NCBI GenBank assembly: GCA_900320565.1
Contig: ONSR01000040.1
Location: 1-64,000 of the forward strand
Reading direction: 5' to 3'
DNA: 64,000 nucleotides
Source: an uncultured Prevotellaceae bacterium
GTDB lineage: Bacteria; Bacteroidota; Bacteroidia; Bacteroidales; Bacteroidaceae
Shown here: positions 8,847 through 17,091 of the stretch, piece by piece
How positions within the stretch are numbered: position 1 is the first letter of the stretch
Layout: each line of letters begins with the position of its first letter
The notes under the pieces: model-generated
What the model saw: only the letters and a program-made list of their open reading frames with translations
What the model was told of the DNA's origin: nothing
Databases searched by the model: none
Made by a program: the position numbers and the translations under genes

Positions 8847-9204
8847 GGATACGTTGCAACAGGGTTTGCATCTTCTGGAACACCCTCTCGGTGGGCAACT
8901 GCTCGTCGCTGGTCCACAGGAAGGCTATGTCGAGACCACCCGTCAGAGGCTGGAGCAGCTCTTTCTGCAGGCGATAGGCTTCGCGAAGCTGGCGCTTGAT
9001 GCGGTTCCTCTTCACCGCCCGCTTGAAGTAGCGCTTGCTGACGGAGACCATGACGCGCACTACCCCCACTTCGTTGGGCATATAGACCGCACGAATGGGA
9101 AAGGCAGAGACCGACTGATGGCCACCGCCGAAAAGCTCCTCCAAAGCCTTCCGGCTGCAGAGGCGCTCCTCTTTAGGAAGCGTGTGAAGGGCTAAATCAG
9201 CCAT
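8821..9204 (-). CDS. rnpA: ribonuclease P protein component
   Basis: 127 residues; the protein subunit of RNase P that helps mature tRNA 5' ends. The start [18 protein letters not shown] and the RNR motif in [16 protein letters not shown] (about residues 68-83) are typical. It overlaps hemD upstream by 8 bases and yidD downstream by 26. In Bacteroidetes rnpA sits with hemD rather than with rpmH/dnaA, so this does not mark the origin. Confidence 0.95.
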   Translation of the reverse strand: MADLALHTLPKEERLCSRKALEELFGGGHQSVSAFPIRAVYMPNEVGVVRVMVSVSKRYFKRAVKRNRIKRQLREAYRLQKELLQPLTGGLDIAFLWTSDEQLPTERVFQKMQTLLQRIHESVSADS

Positions 9205-9940
9205 TTACCTTGCGCAGATGGTCGTCGATGGCAGAGGAAATGCTGGGATACTGAGGAGAGGGAGCTTCGATGTCGAGACGCAGACCGGCATCACGAACAG
9301 CCTTGGCCGTAGTGGGACCAAGTGTGCCGATGACGATATCGCCCTGCTCGAAGTTCGGGAAGTTCTTCTTCAACGACTGCACACCGCTGGGACTGAAGAA
9401 GATCAGCATATCATAGTCGAACGGCTCACCCTCGGCAAAGTCATTGCTGACCGTGCGATACATGATGGCATCCGAATGCTTGATGTTCTTGCTGTCCAGC
9501 ATTTGGCCAAAGACAGGATTGTGTACGTCGCTCAACGGGATAAAGTAGCGCTCCGACTTGTGCTTCGCCATCAAGGGAACCAAATCGTCAACCTTACCGG
9601 TCGTCCCGAAGAAGATCTTGCGCTTGCGGTACTGGACATACTTCTGGATGTACTGCGCTACAGTCTCAGTGATGCAGAAGTACTTCATGTCCTCAGGAAT
9701 AGGGATGCGCATCTCCTTGGCAAGTAAGAAGAAATTGTCAATGGAGAGACGCGAAGTAAACACGACAGCGGTGTGCTCCAGAATGGATATCTTCTGCGCA
9801 CGGAACTCCTTTGGAGTGAGCGGCTCAACCTTGATGAAAGGACGAAATACTATTTCAACATTATGACGCTTCGCAATGTCATAGTAAGGCGAATTAGCCG
9901 ACGTTGGTTCCGGCTGCGAGATAAGTATCTTCTTAATCAT
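9197..9940 (-). CDS. hemD: uroporphyrinogen-III synthase
   Basis: 247 residues. It closes hydroxymethylbilane to uroporphyrinogen III for haem or corrinoid synthesis. Two alternating domains are visible: KKILISQPEPTS at the N-terminus, VVFTSRLSIDNFF near residue 60, then FFSPSGVQSL near 183 and IGTLGPTTAKAV near 205. The family is poorly conserved, but these motifs and the DUF4271-hemD-rnpA order make the call firm. Confidence 0.92.
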   Translation of the reverse strand: MIKKILISQPEPTSANSPYYDIAKRHNVEIVFRPFIKVEPLTPKEFRAQKISILEHTAVVFTSRLSIDNFFLLAKEMRIPIPEDMKYFCITETVAQYIQKYVQYRKRKIFFGTTGKVDDLVPLMAKHKSERYFIPLSDVHNPVFGQMLDSKNIKHSDAIMYRTVSNDFAEGEPFDYDMLIFFSPSGVQSLKKNFPNFEQGDIVIGTLGPTTAKAVRDAGLRLDIEAPSPQYPSISSAIDDHLRKVNG

Positions 9941-9960
9941 CGTTTGTCGTATTTTTTCTG

Positions 9961-10827
9961 CTATATTTTTATCACCGAGAGATAGTCCGCATATGTCAAA
10001 ACCTGCTGCAAGACAAGCAACGGTATCAATTCAAGTGTGCAAAAGTACACAATTAAATGCAAAGTGCCATACATTTTCGGGAAAAATATCTGATATGTCT
10101 TAAAAAGGAGCAATAACTTGACAAAAAGGACAAGACACAGCGACGAAATCAACACCTCTTCGTGAGGAACAGGCATATACACCACTGCCATCGCCAAGAC
10201 AAGCACAAGCAGCGCCTCCACCACATAGATGAAAGTGTAAGCCCTGTTCATTGTAAAGATTTTTTCTTTACGGAAGAACACCCAATTCACAAAGCTGCTC
10301 ATCATTCGCTTCAGCAGGAAATAGACTATCCAAAGCAGAAGGATGGCGCCGAAAAGGATGTAGGGCGTCTCCTGGAACGGGTAGTAATCGACCGCATACT
10401 GCGTGTAGGTGAAGGTCACCATCGTAGCTGAAAGCGACAGCAAGGCTACGGCGACAAGTCGGGTTGAGTAGCGAAGCGGATCGTCCACAAGAGGTTCGTC
10501 CTTCTTCCCTGGTATAGGAAAGAACACGCCACTCAGCGTCTCCTTGAACTTCTTGCTGAGTCGCAACATAAGGCTGGCAGCAAGAATCAGGCACAAAAGC
10601 AGCAGCAATCCGCTCCAACCCTCGTGACGAATGCGAAACGGCGTAGAGGTTGCAGCAAAGCCCCATGGTCTGTAGGGCACTTCAGCGTGCAACACACTGT
10701 CGCCCTTCACGAGGCCTCCGTCATCGTAGGGTATCAGGCGCTCCGCTATCGTGTCCTGCAAGACCAGAGAATCTGCACCTTCCAAGACAAGGGAGTCAGC
10801 CAAACTGAGCGTATCGACTTCGTTCAT
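9961..10827 (-). CDS. DUF4271 membrane protein
   Basis: 288 residues with about six or seven hydrophobic segments after a soluble N-terminal stretch of roughly 80 residues. Members of DUF4271 lie immediately upstream of hemD in many Bacteroidetes, as here, with 20 bases between them. The function is unknown. Its start overlaps the end of the LOG-type gene by 4 bases, indicating translational coupling. Confidence 0.85.
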   Translation of the reverse strand: MNEVDTLSLADSLVLEGADSLVLQDTIAERLIPYDDGGLVKGDSVLHAEVPYRPWGFAATSTPFRIRHEGWSGLLLLLCLILAASLMLRLSKKFKETLSGVFFPIPGKKDEPLVDDPLRYSTRLVAVALLSLSATMVTFTYTQYAVDYYPFQETPYILFGAILLLWIVYFLLKRMMSSFVNWVFFRKEKIFTMNRAYTFIYVVEALLVLVLAMAVVYMPVPHEEVLISSLCLVLFVKLLLLFKTYQIFFPKMYGTLHLIVYFCTLELIPLLVLQQVLTYADYLSVIKI

Positions 10828-11414
10828 ATCTTAGCGAAACGACGTATGCTTGTGTCCCACAAAGGTGTTTCCAGAGCCATCCTCAATGCTTCCTCGGGTG
10901 TCGGAGCCACCTTCCAGATGTCGGCATGCACTGGGCGCATGAAGTTCTCCGTGATGGCCTGGTGCAACGTATTCAGCAGGGAGTCGAAATACCCCTTAGT
11001 GTTGAGCAAGATGATGGGCTTCAGGTAGAGTCCCAACTGCTTCCAGGTGATGAGTTCCGACAGTTCGGCAAAGGTGCCGCAACCGCCTGGAAGGAAGATT
11101 CCGGCATCGGTCATCTCTGCCATCTTTGCTTGGCGTTCGTGCATATCGGCAGTCTCGATGATCTGCGTCATACCGTTGTGGCACCAACCCTCGCCTATCA
11201 TAAAGGTAGGGATGACACCGATGGCTTTGCCACCCTTCTCGAGGCATCCGTCGGCACTCTCTGCCATAAGACCCATGTTGCCAGCACCGTTGACCAGAGT
11301 TATGCCTTTGTCGGCCATCAGGTTCCCCAGTCGGCGAGCATCCTTGAAGTAGCACTCGTCTATCTGCGTGCTGCTGGCACAGTAAACGGCTATCTTTGTT
11401 TCTTTAGAATTCAT
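10824..11414 (-). CDS. LOG family protein (TIGR00730 type)
   Basis: 196 residues, Rossmann-like. It carries the family motif PGGxGTxxE as LPGGCGTFAELSELITW and the upstream VNGAGNMGLMAESADG. These proteins are nucleoside 5'-monophosphate phosphoribohydrolases (cytokinin-type LOG enzymes), often misnamed lysine decarboxylases. The bacterial role is usually purine-nucleotide handling. It is 23 bases downstream of metK and probably in its transcript. Confidence 0.92.
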   Translation of the reverse strand: MNSKETKIAVYCASSTQIDECYFKDARRLGNLMADKGITLVNGAGNMGLMAESADGCLEKGGKAIGVIPTFMIGEGWCHNGMTQIIETADMHERQAKMAEMTDAGIFLPGGCGTFAELSELITWKQLGLYLKPIILLNTKGYFDSLLNTLHQAITENFMRPVHADIWKVAPTPEEALRMALETPLWDTSIRRFAKI

Positions 11415-11437
11415 AGTTCATAGTTCATAATTCATAG

Positions 11438-12694
11438 TTATAGGGCGAAGGCTGCCTTAATCTTTTCCACGTAATCCAGCTTTTCCCATGTGAAGAGTTC
11501 GACGGTTACCTCCTTCGTGTCTCTGTAGAGGGATTCGAAACGCTTTGTGACGATGCGTGGCTCGCGGCCCATGTGTCCGTACGCTGCGGTCTCCTCGTAG
11601 ATGGGATTGCGCAGTTTGAGTCGCTGCTCGATGGCATATGGGGTGAGTGAGAAGATGTCCTTTATCTTCTCGGCAATCTCGCCGTCTGTCATGCTGACAT
11701 GGCTTTTGCCGTAGGTATTGACGTAGATGCTGACGGGTTCTGCCACGCCGATGGCATAGCTGAGCTGTACCAGCATCTCGTCTGCCACACCAGCCGCCAC
11801 CATGTTCTTTGCGATGTGACGAGCGGCGTAGGCTGCCGAGCGATCGACTTTGGAAGGGTCTTTGCCACTGAAAGCACCGCCGCCATGAGCGCCCTTGCCA
11901 CCATAAGTATCGACGATAATCTTCCGGCCCGTGAGACCTGTATCGCCGTGAGGACCGCCAATCACGAATTTGCCGGTCGGGTTGACGTAGTATTTGATGC
12001 GGTCATCAAAGAGGCTTCGTATGCGGTCGGAGCCTATGCTGGCAAGCGTTCTTGGGATGAGGAATTCCTTCACATCACTGGCGATGCGCTTCTGCATGGC
12101 TTCGTCGGTGTCGAACTCGTCGTGCTGCGTACTGATCACAATGGTGTCGATGCGCTGGGGGATGCCTTCGTCGCTGTATTCAATAGTGACCTGACTCTTG
12201 GCGTCTGGGCGGAGATAGGTCATCACCTTGCCTTCGCGACGTATTTCGGCAAGTGTCTGGAGCAGACGATGGGCGAGGTCGAGGCTCAGGGGCATGTAGT
12301 TGTCGGTCTCGTTCGTTGCGTAGCCGAACATCATGCCTTGGTCTCCGGCACCTTGTGAAGCACGGTCCGAGCGGTCCACACCTCGGTTGATGTCGGCACT
12401 TTGCTCGTGTATGGCAGAGAGGACACCGCAGCTGTTTCCCTCGAACATATACTCGCTCTTGGTGTATCCGATGCGGTTGATGACCTCGCGCGCAATGCGC
12501 CCAAGGTCAACGTAGGCTTGTGTCTTGATTTCTCCGGCCAGGACGACTTGTCCGGTTGTTACGAGAGTTTCGCACGCCACCTTCGATTCGGGATCGAAGG
12601 CGAGCAGTTTGTCGAGCACAGCATCACTGATTTGGTCGGCCACTTTATCAGGATGGCCTTCGGAGACGGACTCCGATGTAAACAGATAACCCAT
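11438..12694 (-). CDS. metK: S-adenosylmethionine synthetase
   Basis: 418 residues. It makes SAM from methionine and ATP. The start [21 protein letters not shown], the ATP-binding [13 protein letters not shown] near residue 120, [21 protein letters not shown] near 250 and the Gly-rich [19 protein letters not shown] are all present. The Bacteroidetes form is longer than the E. coli enzyme by small inserts such as [12 protein letters not shown]. The 5' leader of about 150 bases holds a likely SAM-II riboswitch, so SAM feedback is expected. It heads the minus-strand run to tatD. Confidence 0.97.
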   Translation of the reverse strand: MGYLFTSESVSEGHPDKVADQISDAVLDKLLAFDPESKVACETLVTTGQVVLAGEIKTQAYVDLGRIAREVINRIGYTKSEYMFEGNSCGVLSAIHEQSADINRGVDRSDRASQGAGDQGMMFGYATNETDNYMPLSLDLAHRLLQTLAEIRREGKVMTYLRPDAKSQVTIEYSDEGIPQRIDTIVISTQHDEFDTDEAMQKRIASDVKEFLIPRTLASIGSDRIRSLFDDRIKYYVNPTGKFVIGGPHGDTGLTGRKIIVDTYGGKGAHGGGAFSGKDPSKVDRSAAYAARHIAKNMVAAGVADEMLVQLSYAIGVAEPVSIYVNTYGKSHVSMTDGEIAEKIKDIFSLTPYAIEQRLKLRNPIYEETAAYGHMGREPRIVTKRFESLYRDTKEVTVELFTWEKLDYVEKIKAAFAL

Positions 12695-12718
12695 AATAGA
12701 ATTAATTTTTTTATATAA

Positions 12719-12775
12719 TTAATAATGTATGGGGAAAGAAGTCGGGCACAAATGCGCGAGGCGACAAGCGTTCAT
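12719..12775 (-). CDS. possible 18-codon leader ORF upstream of metK
   Basis: An ATG immediately after an AGGAGG that forms the 3' edge of the SAM-II-like aptamer opens a frame of 18 codons ending in TAA, 24 bases before metK. The spacing from AGGAGG to ATG is zero, which is poor for Shine-Dalgarno use. It could be a coincidence. It is listed because its start region is part of the riboswitch fold. Confidence 0.2.
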   Translation of the reverse strand: MNACRLAHLCPTSFPIHY

Positions 12776-12828
12776 CCTCCTTTTAGCATTTTTTACTGTG
12801 GTTGCAAGCAGCCCAAATCTATCCACAT
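12776..12828 (-). promoter_or_regulatory. putative SAM-II riboswitch upstream of metK
   Basis: Read on the minus strand, the pairing arms TGTGG and CCACA enclose a loop beginning ATAGATTTG and ending TTGCAA, followed by an A-rich linker and ATGCTAAAAGG. GATTT, TTGCA and GCTAAA in this order around a short P1 stem are the hallmarks of SAM-II aptamers as I remember them. It sits between the metK promoter and the metK start. The pseudoknot pairing (GCTT with AATGC) needs one bulge, so the match is good but not perfect by eye. Confidence 0.62.
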
Positions 12829-12845
12829 TTCTAAGTTTGCGGCTG

Positions 12846-12853
12846 CAAAGGTA
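12846..12853 (-). promoter_or_regulatory. -7 promoter element of metK
   Basis: Minus-strand TACCTTTG, about 150 bases before metK and just ahead of the riboswitch-like leader. It is divergent from the promoter at 12917. Confidence 0.7.
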
Positions 12854-12916
12854 CGACAATTAATTCATAATTCATAATTCATAATTCATAATTTTGCGCA
12901 ATGTGTGAAAAAGTTG

Positions 12917-12924
12917 TAACTTTG
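12917..12924 (+). promoter_or_regulatory. -7 promoter element of the U32 gene
   Basis: TAACTTTG. The first ATG after it (12936) opens a five-codon frame whose TGA overlaps the ATG of the U32 gene at 12950. Confidence 0.65.
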
Positions 12925-12949
12925 CAGCCATAACTATGATTTGTGACTT

Positions 12950-14203
12950 ATGAATTATGACTTGGAGATAATGGCTCCTGTGGGGTCGCCGGAATGTTTG
13001 GCGGCGGCCATACGGGCGGGGGCTAACAGCATCTACTTCGGCATAGAGAACCTGAACATGCGCGCCCATTCGGCCAGCACGTTCAGCATCGACGACCTGC
13101 GCCGCATTGCTGAGGAGACGCACCGATTCGGCATCAAGAGTTACCTGACGGTCAACACCATCATCTATGGCGAGGACTTGGAGCTGATGCGACAGATTAT
13201 TGATGCGGCGCACGAGGCAGGCATCAGTGCGGTGATTGCCAGCGATGTGGCTGTGATGCTCTACTGCAGGGAGGTGGGCCAGGAGGTACACCTCAGCACG
13301 CAACTCAACATCAGCAATGTCGAAGCGCTCCGTTTCTATGCGCAGTTTGCCGACGTGGTGGTGCTGGCTCGCGAGCTGAATATGGAGCAGGTGAAGGCTA
13401 TTCACGAGGCCATCGAGGCTGAGAACATCTGCGGTCCCAGCGGCAAGCAGGTACGCATCGAGATGTTCTGCCACGGTGCTCTCTGCATGGCCATCAGCGG
13501 CAAGTGCTACTTGAGCCAGAGCAATTGGGGACGTTCCGCCAACCGAGGCGAATGCATGCAATTGTGCCGCCGACGCTATACGGTCACAGACGTGGAGACG
13601 GGCACCGAACTCGACATCGAGAATAAGTACATCATGTCGCCCAAAGACCTCAAAACCATCCATTTCATCGATAAAATGATCGATGCAGGGGTTCGTGTCT
13701 TCAAGATAGAGGGACGTGCTCGAGGGCCTGAATACGTCGATACGGTTGTGCGCTGTTATCGCGAAGCCATCGACACTTTGACGACTCCCGAAAAAGGTCG
13801 GGAGGCATTCCTCGAAAGGCTCGACGAGTGGGACGAACGTTTGGCACGCGTCTTCAATCGCGGTTTCTGGGACGGCTACTACCTGGGCAAGACCATCGCG
13901 GAATGGAACGATTGTCACGGTTCGAAAGCCACCGAAAAGAAGGTTTACTGCGGAAAAACCGTTAGATATTATTCCAAGTTGCAAGTCGCCGAGTTCAAGA
14001 TTGAGGCTTGCGAACTGAGTGTCGGCGACGAAATCCTCGTTACGGGACCGACCACGGGCGCCCTGCGAGCCACAGTCAGCGAGATTCGCTACGACCTCCA
14101 ACACGTCCAGACAGCTCAGCAAGGCTGGCACATCAGCATTCCCATCGAAACGAAAGTGCGCCGAGGCGACAAGCTTTTCCTCATCAGAAAGGAAGGGGTC
14201 TGA
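12950..14203 (+). CDS. peptidase U32 family protein (RNA hydroxylation type)
   Basis: 417 residues. It starts with LEIMAPVGSPECLAAAIRAGA, the usual U32 N-terminus, and carries the family signature EMFCHGALCMAISGKCYLSQ (about residues 178-197), with further Cys in GECMQLCRRRY. These Cys bind a 4Fe-4S cluster in related enzymes. E. coli relatives make hydroxylated bases in tRNA (TrhP) or 23S rRNA (RlhA) rather than acting as peptidases. Which RNA is the target here cannot be decided. It is transcribed divergently from metK. The start lies in an ATGAATTATG stretch, a sequence repeated at many gene edges in this window. Confidence 0.9.
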   Translation: MNYDLEIMAPVGSPECLAAAIRAGANSIYFGIENLNMRAHSASTFSIDDLRRIAEETHRFGIKSYLTVNTIIYGEDLELMRQIIDAAHEAGISAVIASDVAVMLYCREVGQEVHLSTQLNISNVEALRFYAQFADVVVLARELNMEQVKAIHEAIEAENICGPSGKQVRIEMFCHGALCMAISGKCYLSQSNWGRSANRGECMQLCRRRYTVTDVETGTELDIENKYIMSPKDLKTIHFIDKMIDAGVRVFKIEGRARGPEYVDTVVRCYREAIDTLTTPEKGREAFLERLDEWDERLARVFNRGFWDGYYLGKTIAEWNDCHGSKATEKKVYCGKTVRYYSKLQVAEFKIEACELSVGDEILVTGPTTGALRATVSEIRYDLQHVQTAQQGWHISIPIETKVRRGDKLFLIRKEGV

Positions 14204-14248
14204 ATACCCTTCGTTATTCCTCTGTCAAGGTCTTAGCGCTCTTCGGAA

Positions 14249-14336
14249 ACTCCCCTATAGGGCGTTTGTCATTCCCCTATAGGGCGTTGATTATTCCCCT
14301 ATAGGGCGTTTGTCATTCCTCCATAGGGCGTTGGCT
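14249..14336. repeat. 22-bp palindromic array, CCCTATAGGG type
   Basis: Four units at 22-bp period between the U32 gene and the sigma factor; the last is decayed to CTCCATAGGG. The flanking bases GTTGGCTCTTCCTCC also follow the array at 23022, so the two share more than the core unit. Confidence 0.95.
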
Positions 14337-14383
14337 CTTCCTCCACGCCGGACTTGCCTTTCCCCTGTGCCGCATTTTTACAT

Positions 14384-14410
14384 CTTGTACAAGCGCTTGT
14401 AAAACTTGTA
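14384..14410 (+). promoter_or_regulatory. possible activator site: three CTTGTA repeats
   Basis: CTTGTA occurs at 14384, 14395 and 14405, spaced 11 and 10 bases, about one helical turn. The first two copies also form overlapping palindromes CTTGTACAAG and ACAAGCGCTTGT. They lie roughly 45-70 bases upstream of the expected transcription start of the sigma-factor gene. Confidence 0.4.
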
Positions 14411-14438
14411 TTCCTTTCTCCCTTCGCTCATCTTGCTG

Positions 14439-14446
14439 TACCTTTG
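14439..14446 (+). promoter_or_regulatory. -7 promoter element of the sigma factor gene
   Basis: TACCTTTG, a perfect -7 element, with about 60 bases of 5' leader before the start at 14514. The leader holds the perfect 14-bp palindrome GACAGCCGGCTGTC at 14468-14481, a possible operator or small hairpin. Confidence 0.65.
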
Positions 14447-14513
14447 CCTTCGAATTCAAAAGTAAAGGACAGCCGGCTGTCTCATTTTCAAACCTATTAA
14501 ACACTCACAGAAA

Positions 14514-15068
14514 ATGAGACAAGAAACAAACGAAAACAAGATGGCAAGCCTCAACAACGATTGCCGTCTGCTCGTCATCAGCCACATGCCTCTGGCATAC
14601 GCGATGGCATGGAGACTGAAAGACTGCGGCGTAAGCCTGGAAGACCTGCGGCAGGAAGGATGCCTCGGGCTGTGCGAGGCCGCCACGCGCTACAACGAAC
14701 AGCTCGGGTGCCGCTTCGCTACCTATGCCAGCTATTGGTGCAGGAAGATGATGCTCCGAGCCATTCATCGCACACCGACGACCGATAGCCTGCAGGACGA
14801 GACCTATCGAGAAGTTGACGAGGACGACGACATCCTCCGCATCGGCCTGCAAAGGTACATCGACGACGCACTGCAGCGCCTCACCCATCAGGAGCGGCAA
14901 GTCGTCAGGATGTACTACGGCATCGGATGCGAAAGCCTCAGCCTCAGGGAAATTGCCGCCACGATGGGCATCAGCATCTCCAGAGCATCAACCCTCCATC
15001 AGCAAGCCATCCAAAGACTCAAAACAACACTGAAGAGGCGACCTTCGACAGGCGACCTCAACACCTGA
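14514..15068 (+). CDS. small sigma-70 family RNA polymerase sigma factor
   Basis: 184 residues. Region 2 is clear from about residue 20 to 85: MPLAYAMAWRL, then SLEDLRQEGCLGLCEAATRYN and FATYASYWCRKMMLRAI, the last covering the -10 reading helix. Region 4 covers about 120-175 with LTHQERQVVRMYYGI and SLREIAATMGISISRASTL as the helix-turn-helix. Regions 1 and 3 are absent. The region 2 wording is closer to primary or group 3 sigma factors than to ECF factors. It has no anti-sigma gene beside it. It is followed by a strong terminator, so it is a single-gene unit. Confidence 0.88.
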   Translation: MRQETNENKMASLNNDCRLLVISHMPLAYAMAWRLKDCGVSLEDLRQEGCLGLCEAATRYNEQLGCRFATYASYWCRKMMLRAIHRTPTTDSLQDETYREVDEDDDILRIGLQRYIDDALQRLTHQERQVVRMYYGIGCESLSLREIAATMGISISRASTLHQQAIQRLKTTLKRRPSTGDLNT

Positions 15069-15080
15069 ACCCTTAACACA

Positions 15081-15116
15081 AAGCAGGGCTGCCAGACACA
15101 TTTGGCAGCCCTGCTT
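15081..15116 (+). terminator. intrinsic terminator after the sigma factor gene
   Basis: Perfect 14-bp stem AAGCAGGGCTGCCA / TGGCAGCCCTGCTT with an 8-base loop, 12 bases after the stop codon. The U-tract is weak. Confidence 0.8.
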
Positions 15117-15203
15117 GCTCCTCAAATCACCCCATTACGCCACTTTTCCTCGTCGAAAGTAAAAACTTTAAACCCTAAACCCTCAACTTTAAACTTTATT
15201 TCG

Positions 15204-15211
15204 TACCTTTG
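15204..15211 (+). promoter_or_regulatory. -7 promoter element of the acyltransferase/Stealth unit
   Basis: TACCTTTG, 24 bases upstream of the GTG start at 15236. Just before it are short ACTTTAAAC-type repeats. Confidence 0.65.
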
Positions 15212-15235
15212 CGATTGAACTGACAGACAAACATA

Positions 15236-16120
15236 GTGAACAAGAACGGGACAAAGAAGAAACACCACCTGATGAGGCTCCTGGCCAGGCTGCCTCTCGG
15301 AGTCTTGTATCTGCTGAGCGACCTCGCCTACCCCATCCTATATTATATAATAAGGTATAGGCGCCGACTCGTCCGCGAGAACCTCCGCAACTCCTTCCCC
15401 GAGAAGAACGAGGAGGAAATCCTGAGCATAGAGAAGAAGTTCTACCGGAACCTCTGCGACGTCTTCATAGAAGCCTTCAAATGCCTCCACATCTCAGACC
15501 GGGAAATGCTCCGCCGCGTGGAAATCCTTAATTGCGAACTGCCTGAGAGAATCGCCTCCGAAGGAAAGAACGTCTTCATGCTCCTCGGCCACCTCGGCTG
15601 CTGGGAATGGTATCAGGAAGTCAGTGTACGATACAAAGCACCCAAGAAAACCTGCGAAATCTACAAGCAAATCGTGAGCCCCTACTTCGCCTCGCTCATG
15701 CACGAAATCCGCAGCCGCTGGAACACCACACAAATAGAAATGTCACAAACCGTCAGGACTCTGCTCCAATGGCATGCCAAAGGAGAGCCCTTCCTCTGCG
15801 GCTTCATACAAGACCAACGCCCCGACAGGAAAGCGAAGGACAGCATCATGTTCCTCAACCAACAGACATGGTACATCCCTGGCGCAGAAGAAATAGCCAG
15901 AAAAGCCAATGCGGAACTCATCTATCTCGACGTCGAAAAACCATCCCGCGGACATTACAGACTCACCTTCCGCGAAATGATTCCCAACGAAGAAGAAGCC
16001 AACAGCCGCTATCCACTGTCGCAAAACTTCTGGCACAAAATGGAACAAACCATCCGACGCCAGCCCGAACTCTGGCTCTGGTCGCACAACAGGTGGCGTA
16101 GCAAAATAAGACAGAGATGA
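15236..16120 (+). CDS. lipid A biosynthesis acyltransferase (LpxL/HtrB family)
   Basis: 294 residues. It adds a secondary acyl chain to lipid A or its precursor at the inner membrane. An N-terminal hydrophobic segment (about residues 18-38) precedes the RRRLVRENLRNSFP motif. The catalytic H(x)4E is seen as GHLGCWEW near residue 120, and FIQDQRP near 185 matches the second conserved block. The start is a GTG at 15236, supported by the promoter spacing; an ATG at 15272 (MRLLARLPLG) is the alternative. It overlaps the Stealth gene by 4 bases. Confidence 0.9.
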   Translation: MNKNGTKKKHHLMRLLARLPLGVLYLLSDLAYPILYYIIRYRRRLVRENLRNSFPEKNEEEILSIEKKFYRNLCDVFIEAFKCLHISDREMLRRVEILNCELPERIASEGKNVFMLLGHLGCWEWYQEVSVRYKAPKKTCEIYKQIVSPYFASLMHEIRSRWNTTQIEMSQTVRTLLQWHAKGEPFLCGFIQDQRPDRKAKDSIMFLNQQTWYIPGAEEIARKANAELIYLDVEKPSRGHYRLTFREMIPNEEEANSRYPLSQNFWHKMEQTIRRQPELWLWSHNRWRSKIRQR

Positions 16121-17076
16121 AGGCCGACCAACATTTCCCCATAGACGCTGTCGTCACCTGGGTGGACGGGAACGATCCTGTGCTGAATGCCAAGAGGGCT
16201 GTATATGTCCGGCCCGAGGAAGCAGGCGCTAAGGATATAGCCGCCCCTACACGCTATGCCAACCGAGGGGAGATACACTGGTGCATACGTTCCATCAACA
16301 AGTTCATGCCATGGGTTAACCGCATCTTCATCGTAACAGATGGCCAAGACCCTAAGGTAGAGAGCCGAATACCCGTAGAGATTATAGACCATAGCGTCAT
16401 CTTCAGCGGATACGAGCAGTACCTGCCTACCTTCAACTCGCTGAGCATCGAGGCATTGCTCTGGAGAATTCCGGGCCTAAGCGAGCACTTCATCTACTTC
16501 AATGACGACCTGCTAGTCTGCCGCAGCATCAGTCCCGAAGTATTCTTCCCCAGTAAAGGGCATATCAACTGTCACGGGCATAAGGCCTCTCTCCGCCTGA
16601 CCAAGGCCTGGTTCTCCCTTAAGCATCTTGTAGGCCGTTCCTGCCAGGTCAATCATATCCGGCAAATGATGGAGGCAGCCGAGATAACAGGCAATAAGCA
16701 CATCTTCATCCGCCTCTCACATACACCCCACCCTTTGTTGCGAAGCACCTTGCAACAATTCTACGAGTCTCATCCTGACTATCTGGTACAGAACATACGC
16801 AACAAGTTCCGCAGCAAAGAGCATTTCCGCAGCGACGAACTATGCTACATGCAGTTGTGGAATGAAGGAAGATTGCATCTCCGGCCCGTTCGCCCAGTGC
16901 TGATGCGGTATTATCACAGAAAGGGAATGATGCAGTTGGAATGGACATTGCGCAGGGTTACCAAGCCAGGCAGCACAGTCTGCTTTGCCTGCTTCTACGC
17001 ACTGGATCAGGTAACGGACAAGATATTTGCTCGAATCACTCAGTTTGTAGAGGAGTTATTAGACGGCCAACGATAG
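16117..17076 (+). CDS. Stealth family sugar-phosphate transferase
   Basis: 319 residues. Stealth proteins are hexose-1-phosphate transferases that build phosphodiester-linked capsules or coats. Conserved region 1 is IDAVVTWVDGNDP at the N-terminus. Region 2 runs from RYANRGEIHWCIRSINKFMPW through FIVTDGQ to YFNDDLLV near residue 130, and a later HTPHPLLR-containing block resembles region 3. No signal peptide is seen, so it should act in the cytoplasm. It overlaps the acyltransferase gene by 4 bases. Confidence 0.9.
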   Translation: MKADQHFPIDAVVTWVDGNDPVLNAKRAVYVRPEEAGAKDIAAPTRYANRGEIHWCIRSINKFMPWVNRIFIVTDGQDPKVESRIPVEIIDHSVIFSGYEQYLPTFNSLSIEALLWRIPGLSEHFIYFNDDLLVCRSISPEVFFPSKGHINCHGHKASLRLTKAWFSLKHLVGRSCQVNHIRQMMEAAEITGNKHIFIRLSHTPHPLLRSTLQQFYESHPDYLVQNIRNKFRSKEHFRSDELCYMQLWNEGRLHLRPVRPVLMRYYHRKGMMQLEWTLRRVTKPGSTVCFACFYALDQVTDKIFARITQFVEELLDGQR

Positions 17077-17091
17077 TTTTAGGTTTTAGCC

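Noticed and set aside
8821..9204. rnpA-yidD as a marker of the replication origin
   Set aside because: In Bacteroidetes these genes sit with hemD and DUF4271 away from dnaA/rpmH, and no dnaA or rpmH is present.
12872..14131. 419-codon minus-strand open frame opposite the U32 gene
   Set aside because: It mirrors a clear U32 protein with conserved motifs and has no motif of its own. Long antisense frames are expected from the codon bias of these genes.
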